Below are positions 18,061 to 27,773 of a stretch of DNA of 46,615 nucleotides, in pieces; position 1 is the stretch's first letter; the number at the start of each line of letters is the position of its first letter. This stretch comes from Candidatus Phocaeicola excrementigallinarum. GTDB lineage: Bacteria > Bacteroidota > Bacteroidia > Bacteroidales > Bacteroidaceae. Below the pieces are notes generated by a model. It was not told the DNA's origin and searched no databases. It saw only the letters and a program-made list of their open reading frames with translations. Both the position numbers and the translations under genes were made by a program. Where the stretch lies: assembly GCA_019120125.1 (NCBI GenBank), contig DWVR01000082.1, positions 1-46,615 of the forward strand, given 5' to 3'.

Positions 18061-18090
18061 CAAAATAAGGTATTATTTCCATATACGCAA
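18061..18090 (-). promoter_or_regulatory. Promoter of the TetR/efflux operon
   Basis: Minus-strand TTG (18088-18090) is followed after 20 nt by TATTTTG (18061-18067), one base short of the TAnnTTTG consensus. The predicted start of transcription falls inside the palindromic operator. Confidence 0.65.
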
Positions 18091-18353
18091 AACAGATTAT
18101 CGGGAAGCACAGACGCAAGCCATACATTTACAGTTTATTAACAAACAGAAAACTGTCCGTGCATATTTTCAATTCAGCAATATACTGCACCTGAAAGCTT
18201 TTCCAATCAACGCCCCCTACAGAAATACAAAGCGATTGGCTTCTGCCAGCTATGCCTTTGCCTTGCAGATAATACACACACAAACAGGAAACCGTGCAAA
18301 GAGAATGTACGACTTGTTCATCCGAAAAAACAATGCGCGTATAAAATTTTCAT
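18091..18353. other. Divergent intergenic spacer, nothing else recognised
   Basis: About 260 nt between the efflux operon promoter and the GH89 promoter. I see no open frame, RNA or clear repeat beyond a weak ACAGTTT/AAACTGT inverted repeat near 18130-18165. Confidence 0.5.
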
Positions 18354-18361
18354 TAACTTTG
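18354..18361 (+). promoter_or_regulatory. -7 element for the GH89 gene
   Basis: TAACTTTG matches TAnnTTTG, 29 nt before the start codon. A TTG at the usual distance upstream is not present. Confidence 0.6.
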
Positions 18362-18389
18362 CCTCCAGTAAACATCTATTGAAAAAACC

Positions 18390-20558
18390 ATGAAAAAACT
18401 ATTTCCTACCTTTGTTTTGTGTCTGCTTGCCTGTGTTGCAAACGCATCACCTGTCACCGGACTGCTTGAACGTATTGACCCGGGAGCCTCAAACAAATTC
18501 AAGATAGAACTGCAACGCGCGGACACCGACTTTTTCGAGCTGGACCAGCAACAGGAGAAAGTAGTGGTGCGCGGAAATAATTATGTAAGCATCGCCACCG
18601 GAATCAACTGGTACCTGAAATATTATGCAGGCATCCATCTGTCATGGAACGGCATGACCGCGGAATTGCCCGACATACTGCCGCCCGTTCCACAAAAGGA
18701 ACGGCACGAGACTACGCTAAAGTACCGGTACGACCTGAACTACTGCACTTTCTCATACAGCATGGCTTTCTGGGACTGGAAACGCTGGGAACAGGAGATA
18801 GACTGGATGGCTCTGCATGGCATCAATCTCCCTCTGGCACTGGTAGGAGCGGATGCCGTATGGCGCAACGTCCTGCTGAAACTGGGTTATACAAAAGAAG
18901 AGGCCAACGGGTTTGTTGCCGGACCGGCTTTCCAAGCCTGGTGGCTGATGAACAATCTTGAAGGATGGGGAGGCCCCAACAGCGACCAATGGTATGAGGA
19001 CCGTATCGTCTTGCAGAAAAAAATATTGAAACGGATGCGCGAGTTCGGCATCCAGCCCGTAATGCCCGGATATTCCGGAATGGTTCCCCATAATGCCAAA
19101 GAGAAACTGGGGCTCAACGTCACCGATCCCGGCCTGTGGAACGGATTCCACCGCCCCGCTTTCCTGCAACCGACTGACAAGAGTTTCCAGAAAATCGCCG
19201 CCCTCTATTATAAGGAAATGAACAAGCTTTTCGGAAAAGCCGACTATTACTGCATGGACCCGTTTCATGAAGGAGGAAGTGTGGAAGGAGTGGACCTTGA
19301 CGCCGCGGGACAAGCCATCCTGCAAGCCATGAAACGGAACAACCCCGATGCCGTATGGGTGATACAGGCTTGGGGAGCCAACCCTAGAGCAGAAATGATA
19401 AAGAACATTCCCCGAGGCGACATGCTGGTGCTCGACCTCTATTCCGAAAGCCGTCCGCAATGGGGTGACCCACAATCGACCTGGCTACGCAAGAATGGTT
19501 TCAACGGACATGAATGGGTTTACTGCATGCTGCTGAATTATGGGGGCAACGTAGGCCTGCACGGAAAGATGGCACATGTCATCAATGAATATTACAAGGC
19601 CAAGGAAAGCCGTTTCGGAACAACCTTGTGCGGTGTAGGAATGACAATGGAAGGGATAGAGAACAATCCTGTCATGTACGAGCTGGTATGCGAATTGCCA
19701 TGGCGCGACAAACGGTTCGACAAAGATGAATGGCTGGCCGGATACCTGAAAGCACGGTACGGAAAACCGGATGAACATGTGCTGGAAGCCTGGACACTGC
19801 TGAGCAATACCATTTATAATTGTCCTGCCGAATCAACCCAGCAAGGCACGCATGAATCCATATTCTGTGCCCGTCCCTCACTGAACGCCTATCAGGTGTC
19901 CACCTGGTCGGAAATGTCCGACTATTACCGCCCCATGGACATTATCCGTGCGGCCGGCATTCTGCTGGAAAGTGCTGACAAATTCCGGGGAAACAACAAC
20001 TTTGAGTATGACCTTGTGGACATTGTCCGTCAGGCCGTTGCCGAAAAGGGACGTCTGGTATACCCGGTTGTGGCAAGTGCTTTCAAGTCGGGAGACAAGT
20101 CCCTGTTTGATGCTGCCTCACGCCGTTTCCTCCACCTGATTCTCTTGCAGGACAAACTTCTGGCCACTCGCTCCGAGTTCAAGTTAGGACACTGGATAAA
20201 ACAGGCACGGGCATTGGGACATACACCGGAAGAAAAGAATCATTACGAATGGAATGCCCGGGTCCAGGTTACGACATGGGGAAACCGTATCGCCGCCGAT
20301 GACGGTGGCCTGCGCGACTATGCCCACAAGGAATGGAACGGACTGCTCCGGGACTTCTATCACATGCGCTGGAAAACCTATTTCAACGAGCTGTCCGCCC
20401 GTCTGCATGACGGCACTCTTCCCTCGATTGACTTCTATGCCTTGGAAGAAGCATGGACACTCCGGCATGACACCTATTCCCCCGATCCGGAAGGCAATGT
20501 GGTCGATGTGGCGAAAGAGGTCTACAAAGCCATACATCATGATTTGGGAATTAAATAA
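18390..20558 (+). CDS. Alpha-N-acetylglucosaminidase, glycoside hydrolase family 89
   Basis: Secreted exo-acting glycosidase (722 residues) of the NAGLU/GH89 family, which removes terminal alpha-linked GlcNAc from glycans such as mucin O-glycans or heparan fragments. The signal peptide is MKKLFPTFVLCLLACVANAS. An N-terminal domain (about 20-105) precedes the catalytic barrel. The two catalytic glutamates expected from human NAGLU (E316 and E446) appear as Glu294 in MDPFHEGG and Glu421 in VGMTMEGIENNP. The substrate-binding MLLNYGGNVGLHG segment is also intact. It stands as a single gene with its own -7 element; no SusC/SusD pair is adjacent. Confidence 0.95.
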   Translation: MKKLFPTFVLCLLACVANASPVTGLLERIDPGASNKFKIELQRADTDFFELDQQQEKVVVRGNNYVSIATGINWYLKYYAGIHLSWNGMTAELPDILPPVPQKERHETTLKYRYDLNYCTFSYSMAFWDWKRWEQEIDWMALHGINLPLALVGADAVWRNVLLKLGYTKEEANGFVAGPAFQAWWLMNNLEGWGGPNSDQWYEDRIVLQKKILKRMREFGIQPVMPGYSGMVPHNAKEKLGLNVTDPGLWNGFHRPAFLQPTDKSFQKIAALYYKEMNKLFGKADYYCMDPFHEGGSVEGVDLDAAGQAILQAMKRNNPDAVWVIQAWGANPRAEMIKNIPRGDMLVLDLYSESRPQWGDPQSTWLRKNGFNGHEWVYCMLLNYGGNVGLHGKMAHVINEYYKAKESRFGTTLCGVGMTMEGIENNPVMYELVCELPWRDKRFDKDEWLAGYLKARYGKPDEHVLEAWTLLSNTIYNCPAESTQQGTHESIFCARPSLNAYQVSTWSEMSDYYRPMDIIRAAGILLESADKFRGNNNFEYDLVDIVRQAVAEKGRLVYPVVASAFKSGDKSLFDAASRRFLHLILLQDKLLATRSEFKLGHWIKQARALGHTPEEKNHYEWNARVQVTTWGNRIAADDGGLRDYAHKEWNGLLRDFYHMRWKTYFNELSARLHDGTLPSIDFYALEEAWTLRHDTYSPDPEGNVVDVAKEVYKAIHHDLGIK

Positions 20559-20592
20559 AGGACGTTTCGAGGAACTGGAAAGACTTTAACGG

Positions 20593-21012
20593 TTATCCGA
20601 CCGCTTTCCACTCCTCGATTCCCCGAAGCTTGTTGCTGAAATTCACTCCCAATTTGAACAGTTTCCGTATACCAGAGGCAAAAGGAAAAGTGTGCTGGTT
20701 AAGGATTGCTGCCAACGAAGCCTCATTCTCATATTTCCGGGCGTTCAAGTCGAGATGAAACACCGGGTATTCCGTCCACTCCTGCTCCAGATTTTCCACA
20801 GCAAGGCCCGAGAACAATTCTCTTTTACCCTGAAAACAAGCTTCCAACGTAGATATGAGCAAACTCTTGCCAAACCGTCGCGGACGGCTCAGAAAATAAT
20901 ATTTTCCACACGTAACCAACTGGTAGACCAGTCCGCCTTTGTCCACATAAAGAGACCCTCCCTTGCGGATTTCCTCGAAACTCTGTATACCTATCTGATA
21001 AAGTCTGCTCAT
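20593..21012 (-). pseudogene. Internally deleted AAA-ATPase-like (DUF1703-type) protein remnant
   Basis: Intact members of this Bacteroidales family run to roughly 500 residues, with an N-terminal AAA-ATPase-like domain and a C-terminal PD-(D/E)XK-like nuclease domain. Here 139 residues remain from the ATG at 21012 (MSRLYQIGIQSFEEIRKGG). The start, the P-loop region (FLSRPRRFGKSLL) and the YPVFHLDLNARKYEN segment are normal. After AAILNQH the frame jumps directly to the characteristic family ending (RKLFKLGVNFS...RGIEEWK). The middle of the protein, including the Walker B side and nuclease domain, is gone, while both ends and the frame are preserved. It is therefore probably non-functional. 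Confidence 0.75.
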
Positions 21013-21203
21013 GACAATCAGGATAAACGGTTGACAAGACAAAGCGAATGATTTTTCTCCGAACATCTCTAAAAACAATCCTTAAAACGCATACAACCAA
21101 ATCCATAACCAGACTTAAAAGATAAAAGAAGAACGTTTTAAAACAAAATAACAAACCGACAGAAAATAATCACTCTTAATTTAACTCCATAAAGAATTTT
21201 TCT

Positions 21204-21211
21204 TAACTTTG
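21204..21211 (+). promoter_or_regulatory. -7 element for pgk
   Basis: TAACTTTG matches TAnnTTTG about 48 nt before the pgk start, preceded by AT-rich sequence. A clear TTG element is lacking. Confidence 0.6.
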
Positions 21212-21258
21212 CGGTGCGTCAACCAACGGAAAACACTTTAAACAAAATATTAGGAATT

Positions 21259-22515
21259 ATGATGACAATTGACAAATTCAACTTTGCCGGAAAAAAGGCA
21301 ATTGTTCGTGTGGACTTCAATGTACCTTTGAACGAAGAAGGTAAGATTACCGATGACACTCGTATCCGTGGTGCATTGCCTACTTTGAAGAAAATCTTGG
21401 CCGACGGTGGTGCCCTGATTATCATGTCTCACATGGGTAAACCGAAAGGTAAAGTAAACGCCAAATATTCTTTGAGCCAGATTGTAGACGCTGTATCTGC
21501 CGCATTGGGCACTCCTGTCCAGTTCGCTCCCGACTGCGCAAAAGCACAGGAAGCTGCCGCTGCCTTGAAACCGGGCGAAGTGCTGTTGCTGGAGAACCTC
21601 CGCTTCTATCCGGAAGAAGAAGGAAAACCGGTAGGCATCGACAAGGAAGATCCGAACTACGATGCTGCCAAGAAAGAAATGAAGGCCCGTCAGAAAGACT
21701 TCGCAAAGACTTTGGCTTCATACGCTGACTGCTATGTGATGGACGCATTCGGTACAGCTCACCGCAAACACGCTTCTACAGCTGTCATCGCCGACTACTT
21801 CGATGCAGACCACAAGATGCTGGGTTATCTGATGGAAAAAGAAGTGAAGGCTGTCGACAATGTTTTGAAAGACATCAAACGTCCGTTCACTGCCATCATG
21901 GGTGGTTCCAAAGTCTCCACCAAGATCGGTATCATCGAGAACCTGATGGACAAGGTGGACAACCTGATTCTCTGCGGCGGTATGACATTCACTTTCGCAA
22001 AAGCTCAAGGCGGCAACATCGGCAAGTCTATCTGCGAGGATGACAAACTTGACCTGGCTCTTGACATCATCAAGAAAGCAAAAGAAAAAGGCGTGAATCT
22101 GGTATTGGGTACAGACTGTATCGCAGCCGACGATTTCTCCAACGACGCCAACACTCAGGTTTGCCCGGCCGGCAATATTCCTGAAGGATGGGAAGGTTTG
22201 GACGCAGGTCCTGAAAGCCGCGAAGCATTTAAGGCAGCTATCGTAAACGCCAAGACTATCCTGTGGAACGGTCCTGCCGGCGTATTCGAGTTCGACAACT
22301 TCACAGGCGGTTCAAAAGCCATCGCTGAAGCCATTGCCGAAGCTACAAAGAACGGTGCGTTCTCTCTGATCGGTGGCGGTGACTCTGTTGCCTGCATCAA
22401 CAAGTTCGGTATGGCCGATCAGGTTTCCTACATCTCAACCGGTGGCGGAGCCTTGCTGGAAGCTATCGAAGGTAAAGTATTGCCGGGTGTAGCCGCCATC
22501 TGTGGTGAAGAATAA
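21259..22515 (+). CDS. pgk: Phosphoglycerate kinase
   Basis: Cytoplasmic glycolytic enzyme that transfers phosphate from 1,3-bisphosphoglycerate to ADP. The 418-residue product has the usual length and the canonical N-terminus ([14 protein letters not shown]), the substrate-site [11 protein letters not shown] and SHMGKPKG segments, [10 protein letters not shown], and the C-terminal nucleotide loop [13 protein letters not shown] followed by STGGGALLE. The start was set at the first ATG after TAGGAAT; the ATG at 21262 is equally possible. Codon use (GGT, AAC, CTG/TTG) differs from neighbouring genes, as expected for a highly expressed gene. It is monocistronic, with its own -7 element and a strong terminator. 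Confidence 0.98.
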   Translation: MMTIDKFNFAGKKAIVRVDFNVPLNEEGKITDDTRIRGALPTLKKILADGGALIIMSHMGKPKGKVNAKYSLSQIVDAVSAALGTPVQFAPDCAKAQEAAAALKPGEVLLLENLRFYPEEEGKPVGIDKEDPNYDAAKKEMKARQKDFAKTLASYADCYVMDAFGTAHRKHASTAVIADYFDADHKMLGYLMEKEVKAVDNVLKDIKRPFTAIMGGSKVSTKIGIIENLMDKVDNLILCGGMTFTFAKAQGGNIGKSICEDDKLDLALDIIKKAKEKGVNLVLGTDCIAADDFSNDANTQVCPAGNIPEGWEGLDAGPESREAFKAAIVNAKTILWNGPAGVFEFDNFTGGSKAIAEAIAEATKNGAFSLIGGGDSVACINKFGMADQVSYISTGGGALLEAIEGKVLPGVAAICGEE

Positions 22516-22540
22516 TCTTTATTTCCTTTTTCCATACACA

Positions 22541-22574
22541 AGCCGTCTTAGAAGTTTCTGAGGCGGCTTTTTTC
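22541..22574 (+). terminator. Intrinsic terminator of pgk
   Basis: AGCCGTCTTAG pairs with the TCTGAGGCGGCT side (two or more G-U pairs) around a short loop and is followed by TTTTTTC. Confidence 0.9.
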
Positions 22575-22604
22575 ATTCCGTTCAAAGAAATCAGATGAAG
22601 TCTT

Positions 22605-22634
22605 TTGATAACCCGTTATTTTTTCGGAACTTTG
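22605..22634 (+). promoter_or_regulatory. Probable promoter of the hybrid two-component system gene
   Basis: TTG (22605-22607) lies 19 nt before GAACTTTG (22627-22634), which matches TAnnTTTG except for the first base. The start codon follows 20 nt later. Confidence 0.6.
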
Positions 22635-22653
22635 TAGAAACAATCAAACCATC

Positions 22654-25600
22654 ATGCATAAATCCATTGTCCTGTTCTGCCTATTTCTGACGAGCCTCCT
22701 TCCCTTGAAGGCCCAGATTTTCCAATACATTGACATGGAGGACGGCCTGAGCAGCCGGCGCGTACTTTCCATCCGGCAGGACGCACAAGACTTCATCTGG
22801 ATTCTCACTCACAAAGGAATCGACCGCTACGACGGGCAACGGATCAAATTCTATCCGCTGATAAAAAACGGAAACGTCACATACTGTTATCCCAACCAGA
22901 ACACACTGAAAGCAGACCCGACGCATACCATCTGGGAAATAGGAGAAGACGGGCTGGCTTTCCGGTATGACGAACTGAAAGACTCATTCCAGCTGGCATT
23001 CGACCTGAAAGCATCGTTTCCCGAGACAAGAAATGTTCCGGTCAGCACCACCTATCTGGACCAGAAGGGAAACATCTGGTTCTGCTCGGCCCAGAGACAA
23101 TACATCTACCAACCTTCCGGAAACAAGAGCTATCCGGTAAAGAATCCTATACCGGAAAAGATAGTCTGCATCACACAGGCCGAAGAGGACTCCTACTTCC
23201 TCGCATCGGAACACCGGCTTTATTTCGCCAGACTCTCGGACGAGACATTGACCGACATACGTGAAATACAGTTGCAAGACATGGATATTCTCGACTACGT
23301 ATACTACCACCGTCCCAGCGGATTACTGGTGGTCAACTCCCTGCTTGAAAAGAGCCTCCTGCTCAATCCCAAAAACGGGAAGACCACAGATTTGGGAAAC
23401 CATTTGAAAGACATCAATATAAACAATATCATCCCCGACCGGACTAACCCGGACAGGCTGCTGATCGCCACAGACGGAGGAGGAGTGCTGACTCTGGACA
23501 TCGCGGAAAAAAGAATATCACGATTCCTTACGGACGACAGTAAAAGCCTGAACAAGATGAACGGAAACATCATCAAGGATGTCTGCATGGACAAGGACAA
23601 CCGGATATGGTGCGTGGTCTTTCCCATAGGCATCACCTTATACTCCGACAGATACCCGTCATATAAATGGGTCAGACATGAAACAAACAATGCCAACTCA
23701 CTGTCACACAACTGTATAAACCACATCCTGGAGGATACGGACGGGGACGTGTGGTTTGCCACAAACAACGGGATAAGCTGTTACCACCCCAAGGAAAAAA
23801 GATGGACGACCTACTGCACGGCCGAAAAACAACCTCAATATGACAACCATGTCTTTGCCTCCCTCTGTGAGACCCGGTCAGGAAACATACTGGCCGGAGG
23901 CTATATGAGCGGCATCTATGAGATAAACAAAAAGACAGGGACGGTGACCCACCACCAGCAGAAGAAAATGGACAATCCGGAAGAAACCCCAGACAAATAT
24001 ATCAGATGCATCCTGCGTGATTCGGAAGAGACAATCTGGACAGGGGGATTCTACAGCCTGAAAGGATATGGCGTTCCCGGAAAGGAAAAACAGGAATACA
24101 TCATTCCCTATCCGATTACATATATCTCGGTACGTGACACCAACAGGCTATGGATAGGCACGACCAACGGAATCTACACACTTGACAAGACTACCCATAA
24201 GCTGGCACCATTCCTGACGGAAAAAGGAATCGGGTCGGTAAACATGATGTGTCTGCACGAAGGCAACACTTATGTGGGCACTTACGAGAACGGACTGTTC
24301 ATCATCGACAACATCACAGAAAAGGTGACACACTATCATCAGGAAAACAGTGGGATCAAGACCAACAACATATACAGCATCGTGCCCGACAAGAACGGGA
24401 ACGTTCTTCTCGGAACAGAAAACGGGATCAGCATCTTCCACCCTAAGAACAAAGAATTCACCAACTGGGCCAAAGAGCAGGGACTGTTTGCCGCCAACTT
24501 CAACCCTACAGCCGGAATACACACCAAAGACGGAAAAATCCTGCTGGGAAGCAATGACGGCTTCATCATACTGCACGATTCGCTTGAGGTCCCCACGGAC
24601 TTCAAGAACCGGATGGTACTCTCAAACCTGGCCATCATGTACCGGACAGTACACCCCTTCGAGAAAGGCTCACCGCTGACCCAGACCCTTGACGAAACAC
24701 AACTGATCAGACTGAAATACAACCAGAACACCTTCTCACTGAATGTGTCGTCCATCAATTTCGACACTCAGGAAAGCATATCCTATTGCTGGAAGCTGGA
24801 AGGATTCTACAATGAATGGTCCGCCCCCTCCAGAAGCGGACTGATCCGGTATACCAACCTGTCTCCCGGAAACTACACACTCAAAATACGCGCCATCTCG
24901 CTCGACAACCACCAGGTCATAGAAGAACGCGAGCTGGGAATTATCGTAGGACGCCCCTTCTGGCTGACTTTCTGGGCATTCCTGATTTACTCGGCTATCC
25001 TTATCGGCGTGGCATACGCACTCGTGAAATACATGAACATACGCCGGGAACGGAAGATATCGGAGGACAAGATCAACTTCTTCACCCAGGCGGCCCATGA
25101 CATCCGTACCCCACTCACACTGATAAAGGCCCCGCTCAGCGAGATACTCCAAAAAGAAAAGCTGAGCGAAGAAGGAATGAACAACCTGAGACTGGCCGTT
25201 CAGGGAACGGACAATCTTTCCGAACTGGCGGACAATCTGATCAACTTCCAGAAAGAGGAGCTCTATACATCAGAGATTATCGTAACGGAAGTGGAACTGA
25301 ACCAATATCTGGACAACTACATCCATCAGTTTGACAGCTTTGCCAGACAGAAGGGCATCTCATTGAGTTATTCCTCCACATTCAGCAAGCAGACCGTATG
25401 GATCGACATCCATAAAATCAACTCGATTATCCGCAACCTGCTTTCAAATGCCTTCAAATATACTCCGGCAGGAGGAAGTGTGACCGCACAGGCTGAATGC
25501 GGGAAAAACATCTGGACACTGACAATCCGCGATACCGGAATAGGAATATCAAAAAAAGACCAGAAAAAACTGTTCAAGTACCTCTTCCGCGGACAAAACG

Positions 25601-26619
25601 CGGCCAACCAAAGCGAATCGGGAGCGGGAATCGGCATGCTGCTCACCTACAAGCTGATAGAAAGGCACGAAGGTAAAATCAGTTTTGAAAGTACGGAAAA
25701 TGAAGGCACATGCTTCAAGCTCACCTTCCCGATAAAAAGCAAGAATTTCCGGCACAAGGAAACCACACAGACAGAAAAGCCGGAAAGACAACAACAGACA
25801 GCGTTTGAAATGCCCATAAGACAACAGGTTCCTCCACAGGCAGACATGCCGCGCATACTCGTGGTAGAGGATAATGAATCATTGAGAAGGTTCATCATGC
25901 AAAGTCTGGCGGACACCTGCCAGACCCTGGAAGCGGCAAACGGCCAGGAAGGGGTGGAGAAGGCGGAAAAGGAACAGCCGGACCTGATCATATCAGACAT
26001 CATGATGCCGGTAATGGACGGACGCGAAATGTGCCGGACACTGAAAGGCAACATGGACACAAGCCACATTCCGATTATCCTCCTTACCGCATTGAGCGGG
26101 GACGAACAGATCCTGCAAGGTTTGGAGACCCGTGCCGACCAGTATCTGGTGAAACCCTTCGACGTGAAGATCCTGAAAGCGACTATCCATACGCTGCTTG
26201 AAAACAGACGCCTGATGCGCCAACGTTTTCAACAGGCTGTCACGGCCTTACCGACCGACGAAGCAGCCGTGGAACTTCCAACCAACCTTGACGACGAGTT
26301 CATGAAGCGTGTGACCCGGCAAGTCAAAGACAACTTGGGCAAAGAACTGAACGTAGACATCCTGTGCGCCGCCATGAACATGAGCCGTACCAGCTTCTAC
26401 AACAAGATAAAGGCACTGACAGGCATCGCTCCCGCCGAGTTTATCCGGAACATCCGTATGCAGGAAGCCGCACTTCTGCTGAAAAGCCACCGGTTTACGG
26501 TAGCGGAAGTATCCGACAGGATGGGATTCGCCGACCCGAAATATTTCACGGACACATTCAAGAAATTCTACGGAGTGCCCCCAAGCATTTATATGAAAAA
26601 CCAAAAAGGACAAAAGTGA
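22654..26619 (+). CDS. Hybrid two-component system sensor/regulator (HTCS)
   Basis: A one-protein signalling system of 1321 residues. In order: signal peptide (ends near LKAQ, residue 21); periplasmic two-propeller Reg_prop sensor (about 25-690, repeated DxxGxxWxGT-type strands); Y_Y_Y domain (about 695-765); one membrane helix (about 770-795); HisKA with phospho-acceptor His815 in AAHDIRTPL; HATPase_c with NLLSNAFKY, DTGIGIS and GAGIGM; receiver domain (about 1065-1185) with Asp1115 in ISDIMMPVMDG; AraC-type HTH (about 1215-1318). HTCS proteins usually sense a glycan fragment and activate a nearby polysaccharide utilisation locus. No SusC/SusD pair lies near here; instead two chromate-family transporter genes start 1 nt after its stop. 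All catalytic motifs look intact. Confidence 0.97.
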   Translation: MHKSIVLFCLFLTSLLPLKAQIFQYIDMEDGLSSRRVLSIRQDAQDFIWILTHKGIDRYDGQRIKFYPLIKNGNVTYCYPNQNTLKADPTHTIWEIGEDGLAFRYDELKDSFQLAFDLKASFPETRNVPVSTTYLDQKGNIWFCSAQRQYIYQPSGNKSYPVKNPIPEKIVCITQAEEDSYFLASEHRLYFARLSDETLTDIREIQLQDMDILDYVYYHRPSGLLVVNSLLEKSLLLNPKNGKTTDLGNHLKDININNIIPDRTNPDRLLIATDGGGVLTLDIAEKRISRFLTDDSKSLNKMNGNIIKDVCMDKDNRIWCVVFPIGITLYSDRYPSYKWVRHETNNANSLSHNCINHILEDTDGDVWFATNNGISCYHPKEKRWTTYCTAEKQPQYDNHVFASLCETRSGNILAGGYMSGIYEINKKTGTVTHHQQKKMDNPEETPDKYIRCILRDSEETIWTGGFYSLKGYGVPGKEKQEYIIPYPITYISVRDTNRLWIGTTNGIYTLDKTTHKLAPFLTEKGIGSVNMMCLHEGNTYVGTYENGLFIIDNITEKVTHYHQENSGIKTNNIYSIVPDKNGNVLLGTENGISIFHPKNKEFTNWAKEQGLFAANFNPTAGIHTKDGKILLGSNDGFIILHDSLEVPTDFKNRMVLSNLAIMYRTVHPFEKGSPLTQTLDETQLIRLKYNQNTFSLNVSSINFDTQESISYCWKLEGFYNEWSAPSRSGLIRYTNLSPGNYTLKIRAISLDNHQVIEERELGIIVGRPFWLTFWAFLIYSAILIGVAYALVKYMNIRRERKISEDKINFFTQAAHDIRTPLTLIKAPLSEILQKEKLSEEGMNNLRLAVQGTDNLSELADNLINFQKEELYTSEIIVTEVELNQYLDNYIHQFDSFARQKGISLSYSSTFSKQTVWIDIHKINSIIRNLLSNAFKYTPAGGSVTAQAECGKNIWTLTIRDTGIGISKKDQKKLFKYLFRGQNAANQSESGAGIGMLLTYKLIERHEGKISFESTENEGTCFKLTFPIKSKNFRHKETTQTEKPERQQQTAFEMPIRQQVPPQADMPRILVVEDNESLRRFIMQSLADTCQTLEAANGQEGVEKAEKEQPDLIISDIMMPVMDGREMCRTLKGNMDTSHIPIILLTALSGDEQILQGLETRADQYLVKPFDVKILKATIHTLLENRRLMRQRFQQAVTALPTDEAAVELPTNLDDEFMKRVTRQVKDNLGKELNVDILCAAMNMSRTSFYNKIKALTGIAPAEFIRNIRMQEAALLLKSHRFTVAEVSDRMGFADPKYFTDTFKKFYGVPPSIYMKNQKGQK

Positions 26620-26620
26620 C

Positions 26621-27181
26621 ATGAATTTCTATTTAAAGTCTTTTCTTATATTCTCCCGCATAGGACTTTTCACCATAGGAGGAGGATATGCCATGGTGCC
26701 GCTGATAGAGGCCGACCTGGTAGACAAAAGGAAGTGGATAAGCAAAGAAGACTTTCTGGACCTGATGGCATTGGCCCAGACCGTTCCGGGAATCTTTGCC
26801 GTCAACATCGCCATCTTCATCGGCTATAAGCTGAGGAAATTCTGGGGAGCGTTCTGGATGGCGGCGGGCACCGTAATGCCCTCATTCGTCATCATGCTGG
26901 CCATCGCATTGTTCTTTCGCCAGTTCCAGCATCTGGAGGTGGTGGAGAACATCTTCAAGGGCATACGTCCTGCCGTGGTGGCCTTGATAGCCGCCCCCAC
27001 TTTCAAAATGGCCAAGTCGGCACGCATCAGCAGATACAACATCTGGATTCCCGTGGTTTCCGCCCTGCTCATCTGGCTGTTGGGCTTCTCGCCCGTCTAC
27101 GTCATCATTCTGAGCGGTGTGGGAGGATTCATATACGGAAGATACCAGCGGAAACAAAAATCAAAAGAGGAAAAGAAATGA
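26621..27181 (+). CDS. Chromate transporter family protein, first half-size subunit
   Basis: Inner-membrane protein (186 residues) of the CHR family in its short, single-domain form, which normally works as a pair of adjacent genes. The hallmark N-terminal motif is present (FSRIGLFTIGGGYAMVPLI), followed by LAQTVPGIFAVNIAIFIGY and four to five further hydrophobic helices. Known members export chromate, but in gut anaerobes the natural substrate is unproven. It starts 1 nt after the HTCS stop and overlaps the next gene by 4 nt. Confidence 0.9.
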   Translation: MNFYLKSFLIFSRIGLFTIGGGYAMVPLIEADLVDKRKWISKEDFLDLMALAQTVPGIFAVNIAIFIGYKLRKFWGAFWMAAGTVMPSFVIMLAIALFFRQFQHLEVVENIFKGIRPAVVALIAAPTFKMAKSARISRYNIWIPVVSALLIWLLGFSPVYVIILSGVGGFIYGRYQRKQKSKEEKK

Positions 27182-27747
27182 TACTGCTATATCTGAAACT
27201 ATTCTATACATTCTTTAAGATCGGCCTGTTCGGATTCGGCGGCGGATATGCCATGATTTCCATGATTCAGGGAGAGGTCGTCACCCGGTATGGCTGGCTC
27301 AGCACGTCTGACTTTACGGACATCATCGCCCTGAGCCAGATGACGCCGGGACCAATCGGCATCAATTCGGCCACATACGTGGGCTATGTGTCCGTGGTCA
27401 ATGCCGGCTATTCACATGCGGCCGGCGTAATAGGATCCACCATTGCCACAGTATCGGTTGTGCTTCCCTCCTTCATCCTTATGGTACTGATAAGCCGTTT
27501 TTTCCTGAAGTACCAGAAACATCCGGCTGTAGAGGCTGTGTTCACCGGATTGCGTCCGGGTGTGGTCGGTCTGCTGGCCGCGGCCGCCCTGGTCTTGATG
27601 AACGGAGAGAACTTCGGTACAGACCTGACCCAACAGATTGTCAGCGCGGCACTCTTCATCATCACTTTCATTGCGTCCTACCGCTATAAGGTCAACCCTA
27701 TCCTGCTCATCGTCTCATGCGGAGTGTTGGGATATGCCATCTACTGA
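27178..27747 (+). CDS. Chromate transporter family protein, second half-size subunit
   Basis: Partner subunit (189 residues) with the same fold as its neighbour: KIGLFGFGGGYAMISMI near the N-terminus, LSQMTPGPIGINSATYVGY, and further membrane helices. In paired short CHR proteins the two subunits insert with opposite topology. The ATGA overlap with the first subunit indicates coupled translation, and the pair appears to be transcribed with the HTCS gene. Confidence 0.9.
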   Translation: MILLYLKLFYTFFKIGLFGFGGGYAMISMIQGEVVTRYGWLSTSDFTDIIALSQMTPGPIGINSATYVGYVSVVNAGYSHAAGVIGSTIATVSVVLPSFILMVLISRFFLKYQKHPAVEAVFTGLRPGVVGLLAAAALVLMNGENFGTDLTQQIVSAALFIITFIASYRYKVNPILLIVSCGVLGYAIY

Positions 27748-27773
27748 AAATCAGCCCCAAAAAAGCCGGGAAA

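Noticed and set aside
26621..27747. A chromate-resistance cassette on a mobile element
   Set aside because: No transposase, integrase or metal regulator is adjacent, and base composition matches the neighbours; the CHR pair looks chromosomal.
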